NCBI GenBank assembly: GCA_012934845.2
Contig: WNNJ02000853.1
Span: forward strand, 124,001-188,000
Length of the DNA stretch: 64,000 nt
Source: Pomphorhynchus laevis
Taxonomy: Eukaryota > Acanthocephala > Palaeacanthocephala > Echinorhynchida > Pomphorhynchidae
Direction: 5' to 3'
This document shows positions 53,799-64,000 of the stretch, one piece after another. The first letter of the stretch is position 1; each line of letters starts with the position of its first letter. A program made the translations under genes and the position numbers. The notes under the pieces were generated by a model. It was not told where the DNA came from, did no database searches, and was given only the letters and a program-made list of their open reading frames with translations.

Positions 53799-54960
53799 TT
53801 CGTAGTTAAATTTTTTGCGTTTTTTAAGCTTTTCGAAAAAGTTACGACAATTGACGTATTCCTGTCGATAAGTATTGTCCTTGCAGCTTAATTTAAACAG
53901 TCGGTTTCTTCGTCTTAGTTCTGATTTAAGTTCTCTATTAAACTACGGAGGATTCACTTTTTTATTTTTTATGCACGATCTTGGTAGGAACGTATTTTTC
54001 TATTATTTCGCACATTGCTGAACGGAAAACTTTCCAACAATCTTTAACAACGTCGCTAGCGCCTACAAAGTTCATAGTCGATGCTGTTTGAAGAATTTTA
54101 CACTGATCCGCACGATACCAACAATGCTTGAAGATTTTAGTTTCGACTTCGTCGATAATATTATTTGAAATCCCTGAGAAGTGAAAAAGCAATACACAAT
54201 GATCACTAACTCCTATGGGTGCTTCATGCATAATGTCACGCACATCTGTTAATGATTTAGATAAAATTAAATCCAACAAAGAGCTTTGATTATTCATAAT
54301 CCTAGTTGGTGCTGATACATGCTGAACAAGAAGTAGGCTATCTAACAGAAAATTCCACAAGTCATGATCTAGTTTACTAGAAGATGTTATTCCTGAATGA
54401 GGATCATCCATATTGATGCTGGAAATATTGAAGTCTCCTAAACAGAGGAACCGGTCACCCATTGCTGCCTTTGTCAAAATATCTGAGAATTCCTGAGTGA
54501 GAACGAAGCTACATGGATATCTATAACATAGTGAAATAGTAACTTTATTTCTTACATGGGATAGACTCGCCACCATCAGTTCACAAGTACCATATGTGTC
54601 AGTATAACATTCAAAATCGTCAACACCTATACATTGATCGACATAAAGTGCAACACCGCCTCCTCGTCGTACTTTACGATCAACCCTGATGATCGAATAC
54701 CCATCCACAGCTACCATACTATCAGCAATATCATGATTTAGCCAAGTTTCGGTAACTGCGATTATTTGAGGTTTATATGTAAAGAATCTGTTCCGAAATT
54801 CGTCAATCTTCGATACTATACTACGAATATTTGTGTAAGCGACGTTAATAATTGGAGTTGAACATTTACTGGTTCCTGCGTTTATAGATAGTTCAGTAGG
54901 AAATATATCTAACGAGGATGGATCAATACCTAAGCAATTAACGGACCGATTGGATTCCAA
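53799..54960 (-). pseudogene. Family D ORF2, endonuclease and linker part
   Basis: Start ATG at 54960, 31 nt before the ORF1 stop and in the -1 frame. The endonuclease is complete by motif: TNIRSIVSKIDEF, VTETWLN, GGGVALYVD, CYRYP, LGDFNISSINMDD, SSLLDLILS and GVSDHCVLLF. After KYVPTKIVHKK an A-run frameshift, and a TGG-to-TAG change within the PPWF-type motif, break the linker near 53945-53965. Linker coding then continues (RELKSELRRRNRLFKL) to the RT part. Confidence 0.85.
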
Positions 54961-56075
54961 CGTACAAATGGCTTTCTTCGAACCACACGAAAATTTCTTA
55001 TTGTCAAGTCCTTTTCACCAGAAGCATTCCTGGTCTTTAGCTCTTCCCAAGCTTGATATCTCATCTTACGATCCTGAATGCTGAGATCCTTAAAGATTTT
55101 AGTAGTTTGAACTTTTAATTTATACCCTCTGCGTAAGATCTCGTTAACATTGTCGGACGATTTACATACCACTTTCAAAAAGCGTGGACGTTCTTCATTT
55201 TTCTTACCTAACCTGAACAATGATTTCACTAGAAGAGATGAGGCTATAGATTCCTCAGCTGAAGTAAATATTTTTGATAATACTTCCCGAACTCTACTCA
55301 CGTCATGATCAATACATAGCTGCGGCTCCGAAGAGTTAGATTCCGGTATATTAGCAAAGATTACGCACCGATCTCGGTTTTCGCCACGCATTCGCGCATT
55401 AATATCTAGCGGTTGTGCTAATGGTTCTTTATTCTGGCCGTTTCCTGTTTTATGTACGGAAAATTCTCCGACATTTGCAACCATCACTGACGATTTAGAC
55501 ATTGAATTAATATCCCTAGAATAATCTTTACAGTTGGATCCACCAAGTTTGGAATCAAGTTGCAAATTTTGTTGACCAATACTGGATGAACTTCGAAAAT
55601 GACGTCCTTTAATATTCTTCCATACCCGTGTAGAGTGAGTTTGTGGGGTAATATTGGATATTGGATTGATATGATGATTGCTAGTGAAATTTTGCAATAT
55701 CACATTCCCTGTTGTACACTGATCCATTATGCAATCGCTTACTTCGAGTCTCTTGTTGTGAACATTTACAATTGACCCACTAGAATGCACAGTTGAATTT
55801 GATAAAACATGAATGCTGTTATTGAATGTATTTCTTAATGCATTTTTGGAATTCATGTTGCACTGGCAATGATTTATATTTTGAATTGCTTTTCTTAAAA
55901 CACTTATTTTCTCTTCTAGTGATTGAATGCGCAGGGAAGCGCAAAATCCACACATAAATGACCCACTGGAATTATCATTTGAATCAGTAGCGATTGTAAT
56001 CGTTGACCAGCGTCGACAATCATCAGAGTCACACTGTACTTGCTAACTTGTAGATTTAACCTTCTTGTTCTTCAT
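54930..56075 (-). pseudogene. Family D ORF1, zinc-finger and C-terminal nucleic-acid domain
   Basis: ATG at 56075 (MKNKKVKSTS), an in-frame TAG at 56043-56045, then QVQCDSDDCRRWST and FMCGFC, the same Cys spacing as A1 (CDSKDC, FTCGFC). A short predicted coiled-coil-like stretch follows (SLEEKISVLRKAIQNI). The C-terminal domain begins RDRCVIFANIPESNSSEPQ and includes SLFRLGKKNEERPRFLKVV, KIFKDLSIQDRKM and GEKDLTIRNFRVVRRK. Translation from an internal Met would skip the zinc finger. Otherwise open for 341 codons (55955-54930). Confidence 0.82.
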
Positions 56076-56223
56076 AACAGTACGAAAACAATTGTGTATA
56101 TTAATCTTGTAAGTAGTGTATTCACTTCAGATTTTAAGCTATTTTATGTCTAATGTCGACTGGAATAATTATCTATTCAATGCTGCTGACCATTCCTTGT
56201 ACGTTATGTATTTACTTTAGATT

Positions 56224-56489
56224 GTATGTTTATTAGAAACCAAAAATTTTTTAAGGTCCTTTTTTTTCTTTATAATAAAATAAAAAAATAAGTCGATGTT
56301 TATTTCGATAACAAGAACTACCGAAAACTTAATAAAAATAAACTTCCTTTTAAGGTCCTTTTTTATCTTTATAATAAAATAAAAAAATAAGTCGATGTTT
56401 ATTTCGATAACAAGAACTACCGAAAACTTAATAAAAAATAAACATGCTGTTTTATAATTTGAGTACAAGTTAATATACCTTGAGTGCAA
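56224..56489 (-). repeat. Tandem duplication, about 107-bp unit
   Basis: Two near-identical AT-rich units containing aataagtcgatgtttatttc and aagaactaccgaaaactt. The left edge, tgtatgtttattaga and following T-rich bases, resembles 12193-12240 next to the A1 array. The open minus frame across it is low-complexity. Confidence 0.75.
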
Positions 56490-56639
56490 GATAAAGCCGC
56501 AAATGGCTGTTCAGTCTGTTCAGTGTTGATATTTAAATAATAAAAAACAAAAACAAATGAAGTGTAGAATGTAATCAGCCGAATGGGTAGTTCAACACTT
56601 ATTGATTGTTTGAGCTGTCATGAATCCACTTCCTCACTT

Positions 56640-58630
56640 GAAGTTTAAAATGTGAATCGCTGGAGGCACAAGCAATTTCCTAAGGTAGTACATTCCAAAT
56701 GTTGATTACACGATGGGAGTGTCTCATTATTCGAGGATTTTTACCAGGTAGAAATTTATAGAGAGTTAGGCGATGTCCACGACAATTTGTAGTTCTAAAC
56801 ATTATAACATTTGTGGAATATCCTTCAAAGGATTTGACAACTGCCCACATTGTTAAGAGATCAAGATACAGTAGTCTTTGTCTCATTATAGATAAACCTA
56901 GCAAGGATAACCTGTCTTCATACGAATAAGAATTATGAAAACAAATTCGAGACCTGCGACGAAGCACTGATTCAAGATCGGCGATTTCCTTTAATACTCA
57001 AAATGTGGACGAACCAAAGAACAATAAAGGAGTTTAAAGACAGGGATTCATTCTCGAGAAGCAATCTTTGATGCAATACAAGGCTCAAACTGCCTTACTG
57101 CGAGCAAAGTCAGTATTCAAACGTGTTTATAGTGTCTTGTGTATTATTACACTCAAATCCTTTTGTTCCGACACAGTAGTAAGTATCTTTCCTCCAACGG
57201 GGGTAACTATGATTGATCCCAACGCTACCTAACCTCATACATACGCATTTACTTATATTTAACTTCATCTGCGTTGCTTCACTTTATTCATAAATGCGGT
57301 CGAGGTCGTTCTGTAACAGTTTAGTATCTAGTTTACTATCTCTAGTGCACTATAATTTTATATCATTGGCAAAGGCTAAGAATGGGTTTTGGGATACGTA
57401 ATAATAAGTCATTTAGAAATGTGATAAAAAGAAGAGGACCCAATACAGTACCCCGAGGGACTCTTCAATTTACATATCTTGTACTGGAAATGTGGCTCCC
57501 TACTCTAACTTTGTAAAAACGTCGGCTAAGGAATTCCCGAACCCAATTGCAGATGGTACAAGGAACACCATAGTGAGATAACAAATTAATTAGACATGAG
57601 TGCGGAACTCGATCGAATGCCTCTGAAAAATCTAAAAAGATAACATCAACGCATTTATCTGAGCTAGTCACCTCAGTCCACAATTCACGGACCGATAACA
57701 GGTTAGTAAGACACAACCGCTTGGAACAAAAATCGTGCTGTGAATTTGTAATAATCCTGTGTTCATCTAAATGATGAAAAATTCTACGGGCAATCAATCT
57801 CTCCAGAAATTTACAGATAGAACTTGTGAAGCTTATAGGTCTATAGTCTGAGCAGGATGACGGTATCGATTTCTTGGGAATTGAGACAATAATTGCAAAC
57901 TTCCAGGAATTAGGAACCCAGGAGTTTAAAATACTGTATTGGAAAAGTTTGGCAAGAAATGGAGCAAGACATGAAGACAGAGTTTTTAGAAGGAACGGAG
58001 AAATGTCATCTGGACCTGTTGAGCTATTGGTATTAAAATTTCTTAAGTACGCCTCAACTTCACTTGAATATATTTTAGAAGTTGTTGGTCGTTGTGAATC
58101 CTTATCTCCAATTAATATAAGTTTTCACAGAATTATCAAACGGAAGATAAAACCCCGAAGCTAGAGCTTCAGCAATTTCAACTTAAATAGTCAATACACT
58201 ATTCACTGTATTAATAGAATTGATTAGAGAAGGAATAGTTTTATTGCGGCGAAAATATGCTCATAACTGTAAGGCTGTTCAAAAGGCCTTAATCGCAATA
58301 ACTGCTGCTAACTCATTCTGATTTCTTAGTTTTAGTTTTGTACATAAGTTTCCTATTGGTCTATAACGAGGAATAAGATTCGAATCTGAACGTGACATGC
58401 GCCAAAAGTGATTACGAGTTTGCAACATAAGCTTCAGATCTTTATCAAACCAAGCGAAAATTCCGATTGTGAAGAAATTGCACGTGTTGGAGCAAATGTT
58501 TCTGAAATATTCATTGGATAATCCAAAATCTGATTAAGTAGTTCCTTATCTTCATCTATCACGCGAAGTGGATGAAATTGACTAAAATTTAAAATTTCTT
58601 CAGTTTTGACCTTCGACCATTGAGGCTAAT
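56640..58630 (-). mobile_element. Family C LINE, decayed
   Basis: Minus strand, running from the endonuclease-RT linker (AWFDKDLKLMLQTRNHFWRM near 58470-58400) through RT (ARRIFHHLDEHRIITNSQHDF, FLDFSEAFDRVPHSCLI, REFLSRRFYKVRVGS, 57797-57465) and a degraded GVPQGS/ADD region to the C-terminus (SRICFHNSYSYEDRLSLLG, then RGHRLTLYKFLPGKNPRIMR, 56967-56680). Several stops and frame changes. A second copy of the family lies at 60470-62940. Confidence 0.8.
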
Positions 58631-58762
58631 TTAGTATTAAAAATTATATTCAGAAGGCATTCAAAATGTCATGATGTTTAATGCCACTAAAACCACATGA
58701 TACATATTTTGAATATTCGCGCATCCGCCGGAATGGGTTAAAAATTAAATTACCAGCTAAAT
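58630..58762 (+). repeat. Dispersed repeat, copy 2
   Basis: It matches 48385-48530 in the same orientation, including the shared start tattaaaaattatattcaga and the block atattcgcgcatccgccgg. No coding potential. Confidence 0.7.
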
Positions 58763-58858
58763 ATGTTTTATTATGAGGCTACTCTGTCCGTGTTACTTCT
58801 TTGAAACTTCTCAAATTGAAAAGATACTATTAAAAATATAAATTTCTTTATTTTTCCA

Positions 58859-58978
58859 TCGTAGCTTAATTGTCTCAAAAGAAAGATATGATTCTGTTTT
58901 ATTCCGTCTTCTTATTATAATCGTAGCTTAAATGTCTCAAAAGAAAGATAGGATACCAATTGATTCCGTTTTTTATCA
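58859..58978 (+). repeat. 61-bp tandem duplication
   Basis: Two units beginning atcgtagcttaa and containing tgtctcaaaagaaagata, with a few differences. Confidence 0.75.
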
Positions 58979-59454
58979 TACAACGATTAGAATGTATAAG
59001 TGTTAAATAAGAATTTATACATTTCTTATAAGATAAATAAGAATTTATTTATAAAGTAATAATTACATTAAGAAGAAATTTGAAAATGGTTAACCGACAA
59101 TTAATATACCAGTATTTCTGATAAATTAATTCGAGGAATCAAATTTAAAATGCCTTGATTCAAACTCCTTAATTCCATTAAACAGCAGTAGTATGCTGAA
59201 CGATATCTTACCTACATATCCACCAAATCCAAAAAGTATTTTCCACCAAATCTAACCTTTGTATTTCTACACTCCTGTGAAGTTCTTTCCAAACACGTCT
59301 TAAATGTCGAAATTCATTCTGTCCTGATTGTCTTCTGAATTACTTTTATAAATCATGTTTATAGTATTTACATTCCATTACACAACATATTATAAGCCTC
59401 TAACGAATGAAATAATCCCATATGACTAGAAAGGCTCGATACTATGTTATATTA
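58979..59454. other. AT-rich non-coding gap
   Basis: Nothing recognised between the tandem repeat and the next LINE fragment. Confidence 0.4.
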
Positions 59455-60420
59455 ACAAAAAGGCGGCGTTTCTCATCCCTAGAATTATCGACCTATAAGT
59501 TTAACCTCTACATGTGGAAAGCTTATTAAACGTATAATTTTTAGCAAGATTCAAAGATATTTTGATGGGCGTAATATCATTATTCTTACTCAACATGGTT
59601 TTAACAAAGGTCACTTCACGATGTCCAATATATTATACGCTCATGATGACTTGTATATGAGTATTTATGAATGTACCCCGTAGATGTATCATTTTGTGAT
59701 TTTTCAAAGACATTCGATACGGTTTCACACGATTTACTCATCTATAAATTATATTGTTGGCTTAGATGATTGTATTGTTCGTTAGATTATAGCATTCTTA
59801 TACGCTCGCCTCTATTCCGTACGTGTTCATGATATACTGCCTAGTTCTTACTCAATCACATCTGGTTGTCAACAAGGTACCATTTTTGGCCCTATTTGGT
59901 TTAGCTTATACATAAATGAGCTACCTGGTATTTTATTATCTCCATCACTGCTGTACGCTGACGACTTGAACATCTGGCGCTGTGTCTATTCATCTTCTAA
60001 TATTTAGGTTCTCCAACGGAACATATACCGTATGCAGTTGGGCTGGATCGTGTAAGCTGGTAATTAAGATAAGCATATGTACATTCATGCATATTTCCAA
60101 AACAGCTTCCTGTTGATACACGTTGTTGGCTTAACGGTGTCGAAATTAATCGTGTTTTTAGGGATAGTGACCTCGGTGTTTGGCTTATTGTAGGAATTCT
60201 TAGACGAACTTTTCTGAATGTAGATAGCCAATGTTTGGTTCACTTGTAGTTGGTTGGTACTATTAATTCTTCTCTATTGATCACCTAGTTGTTACCCAAT
60301 TACAATTCACCCAGCGCTTAAGTACAAACTATCACAGTCGAGAAAGTAATACGGATATTTATTTATCGCAGCCATTATGCAATAAAGTTTGTATGGATAT
60401 ATCATTGAGGTGTTAAATCT
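59455..60420 (+). mobile_element. Decayed CR1-like LINE RT fragment
   Basis: Plus-strand RT in broken frames: a YRPISLTSTCGKLIKRIIF-like block (59490-59540), TQHGFNKGHFTMSNILYAHDD, then a CDFSKTFDTVSHDLLIYKL block, GCQQGTIFGPIWFSLYINEL and YADDLNIWR near 59955. A worn-down post-RT part follows. Old copy. Confidence 0.7.
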
Positions 60421-60469
60421 CATTTTGTATCATATATTGTAATACTTCGAAATACCCTCCATGCAAACC

Positions 60470-62940
60470 CACGCGCTATTTGTCAGTTGGTTGTTCTAAT
60501 CTTCGCAGTTTGATTGCACAAATAGTAGAGTTAAGGCATTATTTACTGTCACACACATACGATGTATTATGTGTCACTGAATTGTGGATCCATCAATATA
60601 TTGTTGATGTTCCTGTTGATATTCCGGGGTATAACATACTTCGAAGCGATAGGAAATCAGGTAAACGTATGGAGAGGTTGCCACTTATGTTCGAAATATT
60701 TTTTTGATTTATGACGTTTTTAAAGTAAGCGACCTTAATGGTTCCTTTGAAAGTCTCAAATTTCATATCAAATATGAATATATTGGTATTTTGTATTGTA
60801 TATCGATCTCAATCCATATTGTGAACATATTGTCAACTCAAAATCCAATTTACAACCAGTATGCCTCTGTTCACATTTAATTCTCTTAAGAGATTTTTAT
60901 CTCCCACGTTCTAATTTAGCGGAGTCTCTATTTCATGATGGAAACGATGTAGAAACAAAAATTTCTGAATTCCTTTCTGATGAGCTTCTGCCAATCCAAC
61001 ATGTTCAACAGCCGACTTGTTTTCTCATCGATAGTAGGTTATGTGCTTGATTTGGTATTTACCAAAAGTGTTGATGATATAGTCAGTGTCGATTATCTTC
61101 CTCCTTTAAGTGGACGTGATCATTGCGTACTTTCCATGCGTACTTACCACACTTCAAATTTTGTCATAAGAAAAAAATGATTTTTAAGCGTAACTAGTCA
61201 AAGGTGAATATAGAACATGTTTTAACTTTCTGTCAGCGCTACCCGCTCTCGTTTTTGACAACAGATAGAGTACCACTTGGAACTATTTACGATTATCTTT
61301 TGAAATTGTCTGATATAACTACTACAATGCGTGCGATCTCTCTCAAGTAGCCCAACTGTCTGTATGGATTGATCGAGACCTCAATCAGTCTTTTAATATT
61401 TGAAATCGCCTATGGAAGTTATCCCGCTCACATCCCGAACCCATTACAAGGTATATATGCGTGAAATTTGTGTTCTAGATCAAAGATCCAAAACGCGATA
61501 CTATTGAATATGCAATCTTAGCGGGTTAAACCACAATCCAAAATTACTCTGGTCATAGTTCGCCGTAACAAGTAAAAATGGCATTGATGATACTCTTGCT
61601 TCATCATTTTCACATCGAATTCTTCACACTGACCATTCACTTGGTATGACCGTCCAATACTACATAATCCCTATTTTTTCCAATATACGCCGGGGAAGCC
61701 AAAGTTACTCTTGCTCATGTCAATCCGTACAGTGCTTTCGGTCCTGATGATATATCTCCATTTCTACTCAATACTTTATCAGACTATTTGGCCCCATTTC
61801 TTGTCGATGTCTTTAGAATAGTCTTACCATTAGACGTGCTTCCGACTTGTGAAAATCTGTGTTTATTGTTCCTGTTTCAAAGAAAATCATTGCGACTTAT
61901 AATGATTATAGACCAATAAGCCTAACGAGTTCAATGTGCGAAATTCGTGAAAGATTAGTCGCTCATAAAATTTGGAGTTTTTTAAACACTCATAGAGTCA
62001 TAGCGTCTAAACAGCACAGATTTCGTTGCGGTAGACCATGTTTGTCTAATTTACTAACTGCTCGCGAAATGTGGACTGAGGCACTTAGTTTTGGCAATTA
62101 AATTGATGTCATTTTGTCTCATTATAGGGTTTCTTCGTTGCCGTGTAGGTGGATCAGCAATTTCCTTCCAAATAGATTTTTTAGTGTTAGCGTTGGAAGC
62201 AATTTATCCTCTCGAAACGTGTAAATTGTGGAGTTCTGCAGGGTTCTGTACTCGGTCCTCTTTTCTTTATTGTTTACTTTAATGACTTGCTGTTAAGGAT
62301 CCAGCACCCTTGCTTGGCTTTTGCGAATGACCTCAAACTTTGGTCTGATAATATCAATGATACATATGGTCGGTCAAGGACGAACCTTGACCGACCATGG
62401 TACATGACTAACTTGATCGAATACACAAATGGAATGTTTTTACAAGTATGATACTGAACGTTAATAAATGTATCCATATGAAACTAGGAAAAGTAAACAT
62501 GTTCGTGAATTTTGATAAGGGGTTCATACACTCGAAGTTGTATCTAAGTGTGGGAATTTAGGTGTAATTTTGCCCAAAAATTGAGAGCTCGCTCAAATAC
62601 TGACTTTATTCATGATTAGGCAATAAAAACTATGTATTGCATCAAAAATACGCTTGTTAAACTACGTTCTTTAAGTTTTAAGCGACTATATTGCACATTG
62701 GCTAGCCCACATATTGTGTATTGTATCCATTATTAGCTTCCTTACGGCTGCCTTTAGTGGGTCAAAGGTTGATTTACCTAGACTTCATTGCGACGTGGCA
62801 GATGGTTAATTCCGTAGTGAGATTTCCTTCTCATCATGTGAAGATTAGTTCGTCAACTCGTAGTGGTCATTCTCTATCATTATATAAATTACCACATGAC
62901 AAAATCCCAAGCGTGGTGCGACTTTCACATCGGTCCGTAA
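60470..62940 (+). mobile_element. Family C LINE, decayed, cut by an A1 element
   Basis: Plus strand, from the endonuclease start (GCSNLRSLIAQIVELRHYL, VTELWIHQY, GYNILRSDRKSGK, 60480-60670) through SGRDHCVLSM (61110), a linker, RT (FIVPVSKKIIATYNDYRPIS, QHRFRCGRPCLSNLLTAREMW, 61859-62090) and a degraded GVPQGS/ADDLKLW region (62230-62345), to the C-terminus (GQRLIYLDFIATWQMVNSV, SGHSLSLYKLPHDKIPSVVR, 62760-62940). Every domain is broken. A perfect 14-bp inverted duplication lies at 62366-62398. It ends where an A1 copy begins. Confidence 0.8.
62366..62398. repeat. Perfect 14-bp inverted duplication, 5-nt loop
   Basis: ATGGTCGGTCAAGG (62366-62379) and its reverse complement (62385-62398) lie inside the decayed family C RT. 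Confidence 0.8.
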
Positions 62941-62978
62941 ATGTATGTAATAATACAAATTTATTTAATGTGGCAAAT

Positions 62979-62995
62979 GCGTACAAGCTGTACGC
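62979..62995 (-). other. Family A1 3' stem-loop
   Basis: GCGTACA/TGTACGC, seven perfect pairs, identical to 7682-7698. Confidence 0.75.
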
Positions 62996-63024
62996 TTACA
63001 AGTCCACAAACAAAAATGAGAAAG

Positions 63025-63906
63025 TCAAGCGGCTAAATTGTTAAAATGGGATCGGATTTGTCGTTTGAAGCACTGCAGGGAAGTTGATTGGCGTATATGA
63101 ATGGGCAGATGATTCCACGATAGACAAGCAGCCACCAGGAAGAAGCGGAGTCCAAATGAGGTAGAGTAGTTTGGGACATGTAAAAGAAGGGAATTACGGG
63201 AACGCAAGGAACAGTAAACAGGACGAGAATTATCAAGAAAAGGAAGGTTGAGAAATAAAGGGGTATGAAAAGTTACAAGGCGGAAAGCAACGATAAGAAG
63301 ACGAATTTGAACACGACAATAAATTGTAGGCAAATCGAGAGAAGCAAGATGGTAGGATGTATGATCAAAACGACGAAGACGGAGGAGAATTCGGACAGCT
63401 GCGTTGACGATGCGTTGTAGGGGAAGAAGATTGGATTTAGGTGGGTTGGAAAATAGACTAAGACAATAATCGAGTCTAGAAAAAAGGAGAGATGATATGA
63501 GAGTCATACAAGAAGAGAAATCGATCAATCTACGAACTTTACGGAGGTTGCGGAGTATCAAGGTAGATGAGCGTACTTTTGTTCTAACGAAAGGTTTAAG
63601 TGAAAGTCGGTTGTCAAAATGGAAGCCTAGGAAAACGAGATTATCAACGATAGTAAGAATTGTAGAATTTAATGATACGGAGGGAGGTTCGAAGCCGAGG
63701 CGTCGAGGTAGGATCCACATAATTTTGGATTTATCAGGATTCAGAGAAAGGCGAAGGGAAGAAAGATGATTGGAAATTGAGACAAGACAGTCCGAAGCGG
63801 AAACACTAATATCGTGAATACGATAAACAGGTGCATGAACATAGATGAGAATGTCATCAGCATATTGCATAACATGGAAGTTAAATTTATGAGAAATCGA
63901 AGACAA
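63025..63906 (-). pseudogene. A1 LINE ORF2 C-terminal half, third copy
   Basis: An open 293-codon stretch from just after the GVPQG region (SSISHKFNFHVMQYADDILIY, active site included) to the normal stop (HFNNLAA). Upstream, at 63910-64000, the sequence aligning with IPSGVPQGSVLGP carries substitutions and a small length change that shift the frame, so this copy looks inactive even though its tail is almost unchanged. Confidence 0.8.
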
Positions 63907-64000
63907 GTCACCGAGAAGAGAGAAAAGTATAGGGCCTAATACGGTGCATTGTCGAACACCGGACGGAATGGACGAAGGATGAGAGAGAAAAGTTAGAATA

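Larger units (their letters stand above)
52040..56080 (-). mobile_element. Family D LINE (CR1-like), nearly complete
   Basis: A two-ORF minus-strand element. ORF1 runs from an ATG at 56075 with one early in-frame TAG, then is open to 54930. ORF2 runs from 54960 with a small number of disabling changes and ends near 52050. Domain order and motifs match family B, but the sequence is well diverged. The few lesions suggest moderate age, younger than the family C copies and older than A1 and B. Confidence 0.88.
62941..64000 (-). mobile_element. Family A1 LINE, third copy, continues past the window
   Basis: A minus-strand A1 3' end with the A1-type stem-loop (62979-62995) and ORF2 C-terminal half. 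It is nearly identical to 7672-8720. The insertion lies inside the end of a family C copy. The 5' part lies beyond the right edge. Confidence 0.9.

Noticed and set aside
56217-56489. 90-codon minus-strand protein with internal repeat
   Set aside because: Low-complexity Phe/Ile/Lys frame created by a 107-bp tandem duplication.

Overview
This is animal nuclear DNA: AT-rich and intron-containing, with one recognisable host gene surrounded by many generations of retrotransposons. The host gene is importin subunit alpha (10 coding exons, 31995-41667, 527 codons), which shows the region is eukaryotic. Coding introns of only 45 and 48 nt, and CR1/L2-like LINEs with a zinc-finger ORF1, suggest an invertebrate, perhaps a flatworm or other lophotrochozoan. 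That placement is weak.

Family names used here are local labels. Family A is a CR1/L2-type LINE with subfamilies A1 and A2. A1 is complete at 7650-11966 (minus), rearranged at 25081-28362 (plus) and runs off the window at 62941-64000 (minus). A2 fragments lie at 2735-5533, 7290-7640, 16400-18090, 19446-19568 with 23380-23680, and 46921-47330. Family B (19569-23379, intact 988-codon ORF2) sits inside an A2 fragment. Family D (52040-56080, minus) is nearly whole. Family C and similar decayed LINEs lie at 877-2345, 5965-7058, 15385-16380, 18095-18840, 56640-58630, 59455-60420 and 60470-62940. A different RT class carries a C-terminal R2-like restriction-like nuclease (RLE): group G at 12210-14840 (decayed) and 49134-51905 (good copy), group F at 30785-31690 and 37480-39265, the latter inside importin intron 7. 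Two decayed RTs resembling Penelope-like elements lie at 23790-24830 (minus) and 42130-42916 (plus).

Layout: 1-7650 is layered LINE debris; 7650-12190 is complete A1 with a perfect 20-bp tandem array at its 5' end; 12210-19445 is decayed RLE element and LINE fragments; 19446-23680 is B nested in A2; 23790-29484 is a Penelope-like fossil, the rearranged A1 and an 880-bp 16-bp satellite; 30785-41667 is an F fragment and importin alpha; 42130-49100 is mostly non-coding AT-rich DNA; 49134-64000 is G, D, C and A1 elements.

Most interesting: (i) family A 3' ends carry a small stem-loop whose sequence differs between subfamilies while pairing is kept, just before ATTTGCCAC and AATAAA, so it is a good candidate for the RT recognition element; (ii) A1 5' ends abut 20-bp monomers related to the 16-bp satellite, and two arrays share an outer flank in inverted orientation; (iii) three LINE families all place ORF2 in the -1 frame with a short ORF1 overlap; (iv) two different RLE groups share a 3'-terminal motif; (v) perfect short inverted duplications recur, several near element junctions.
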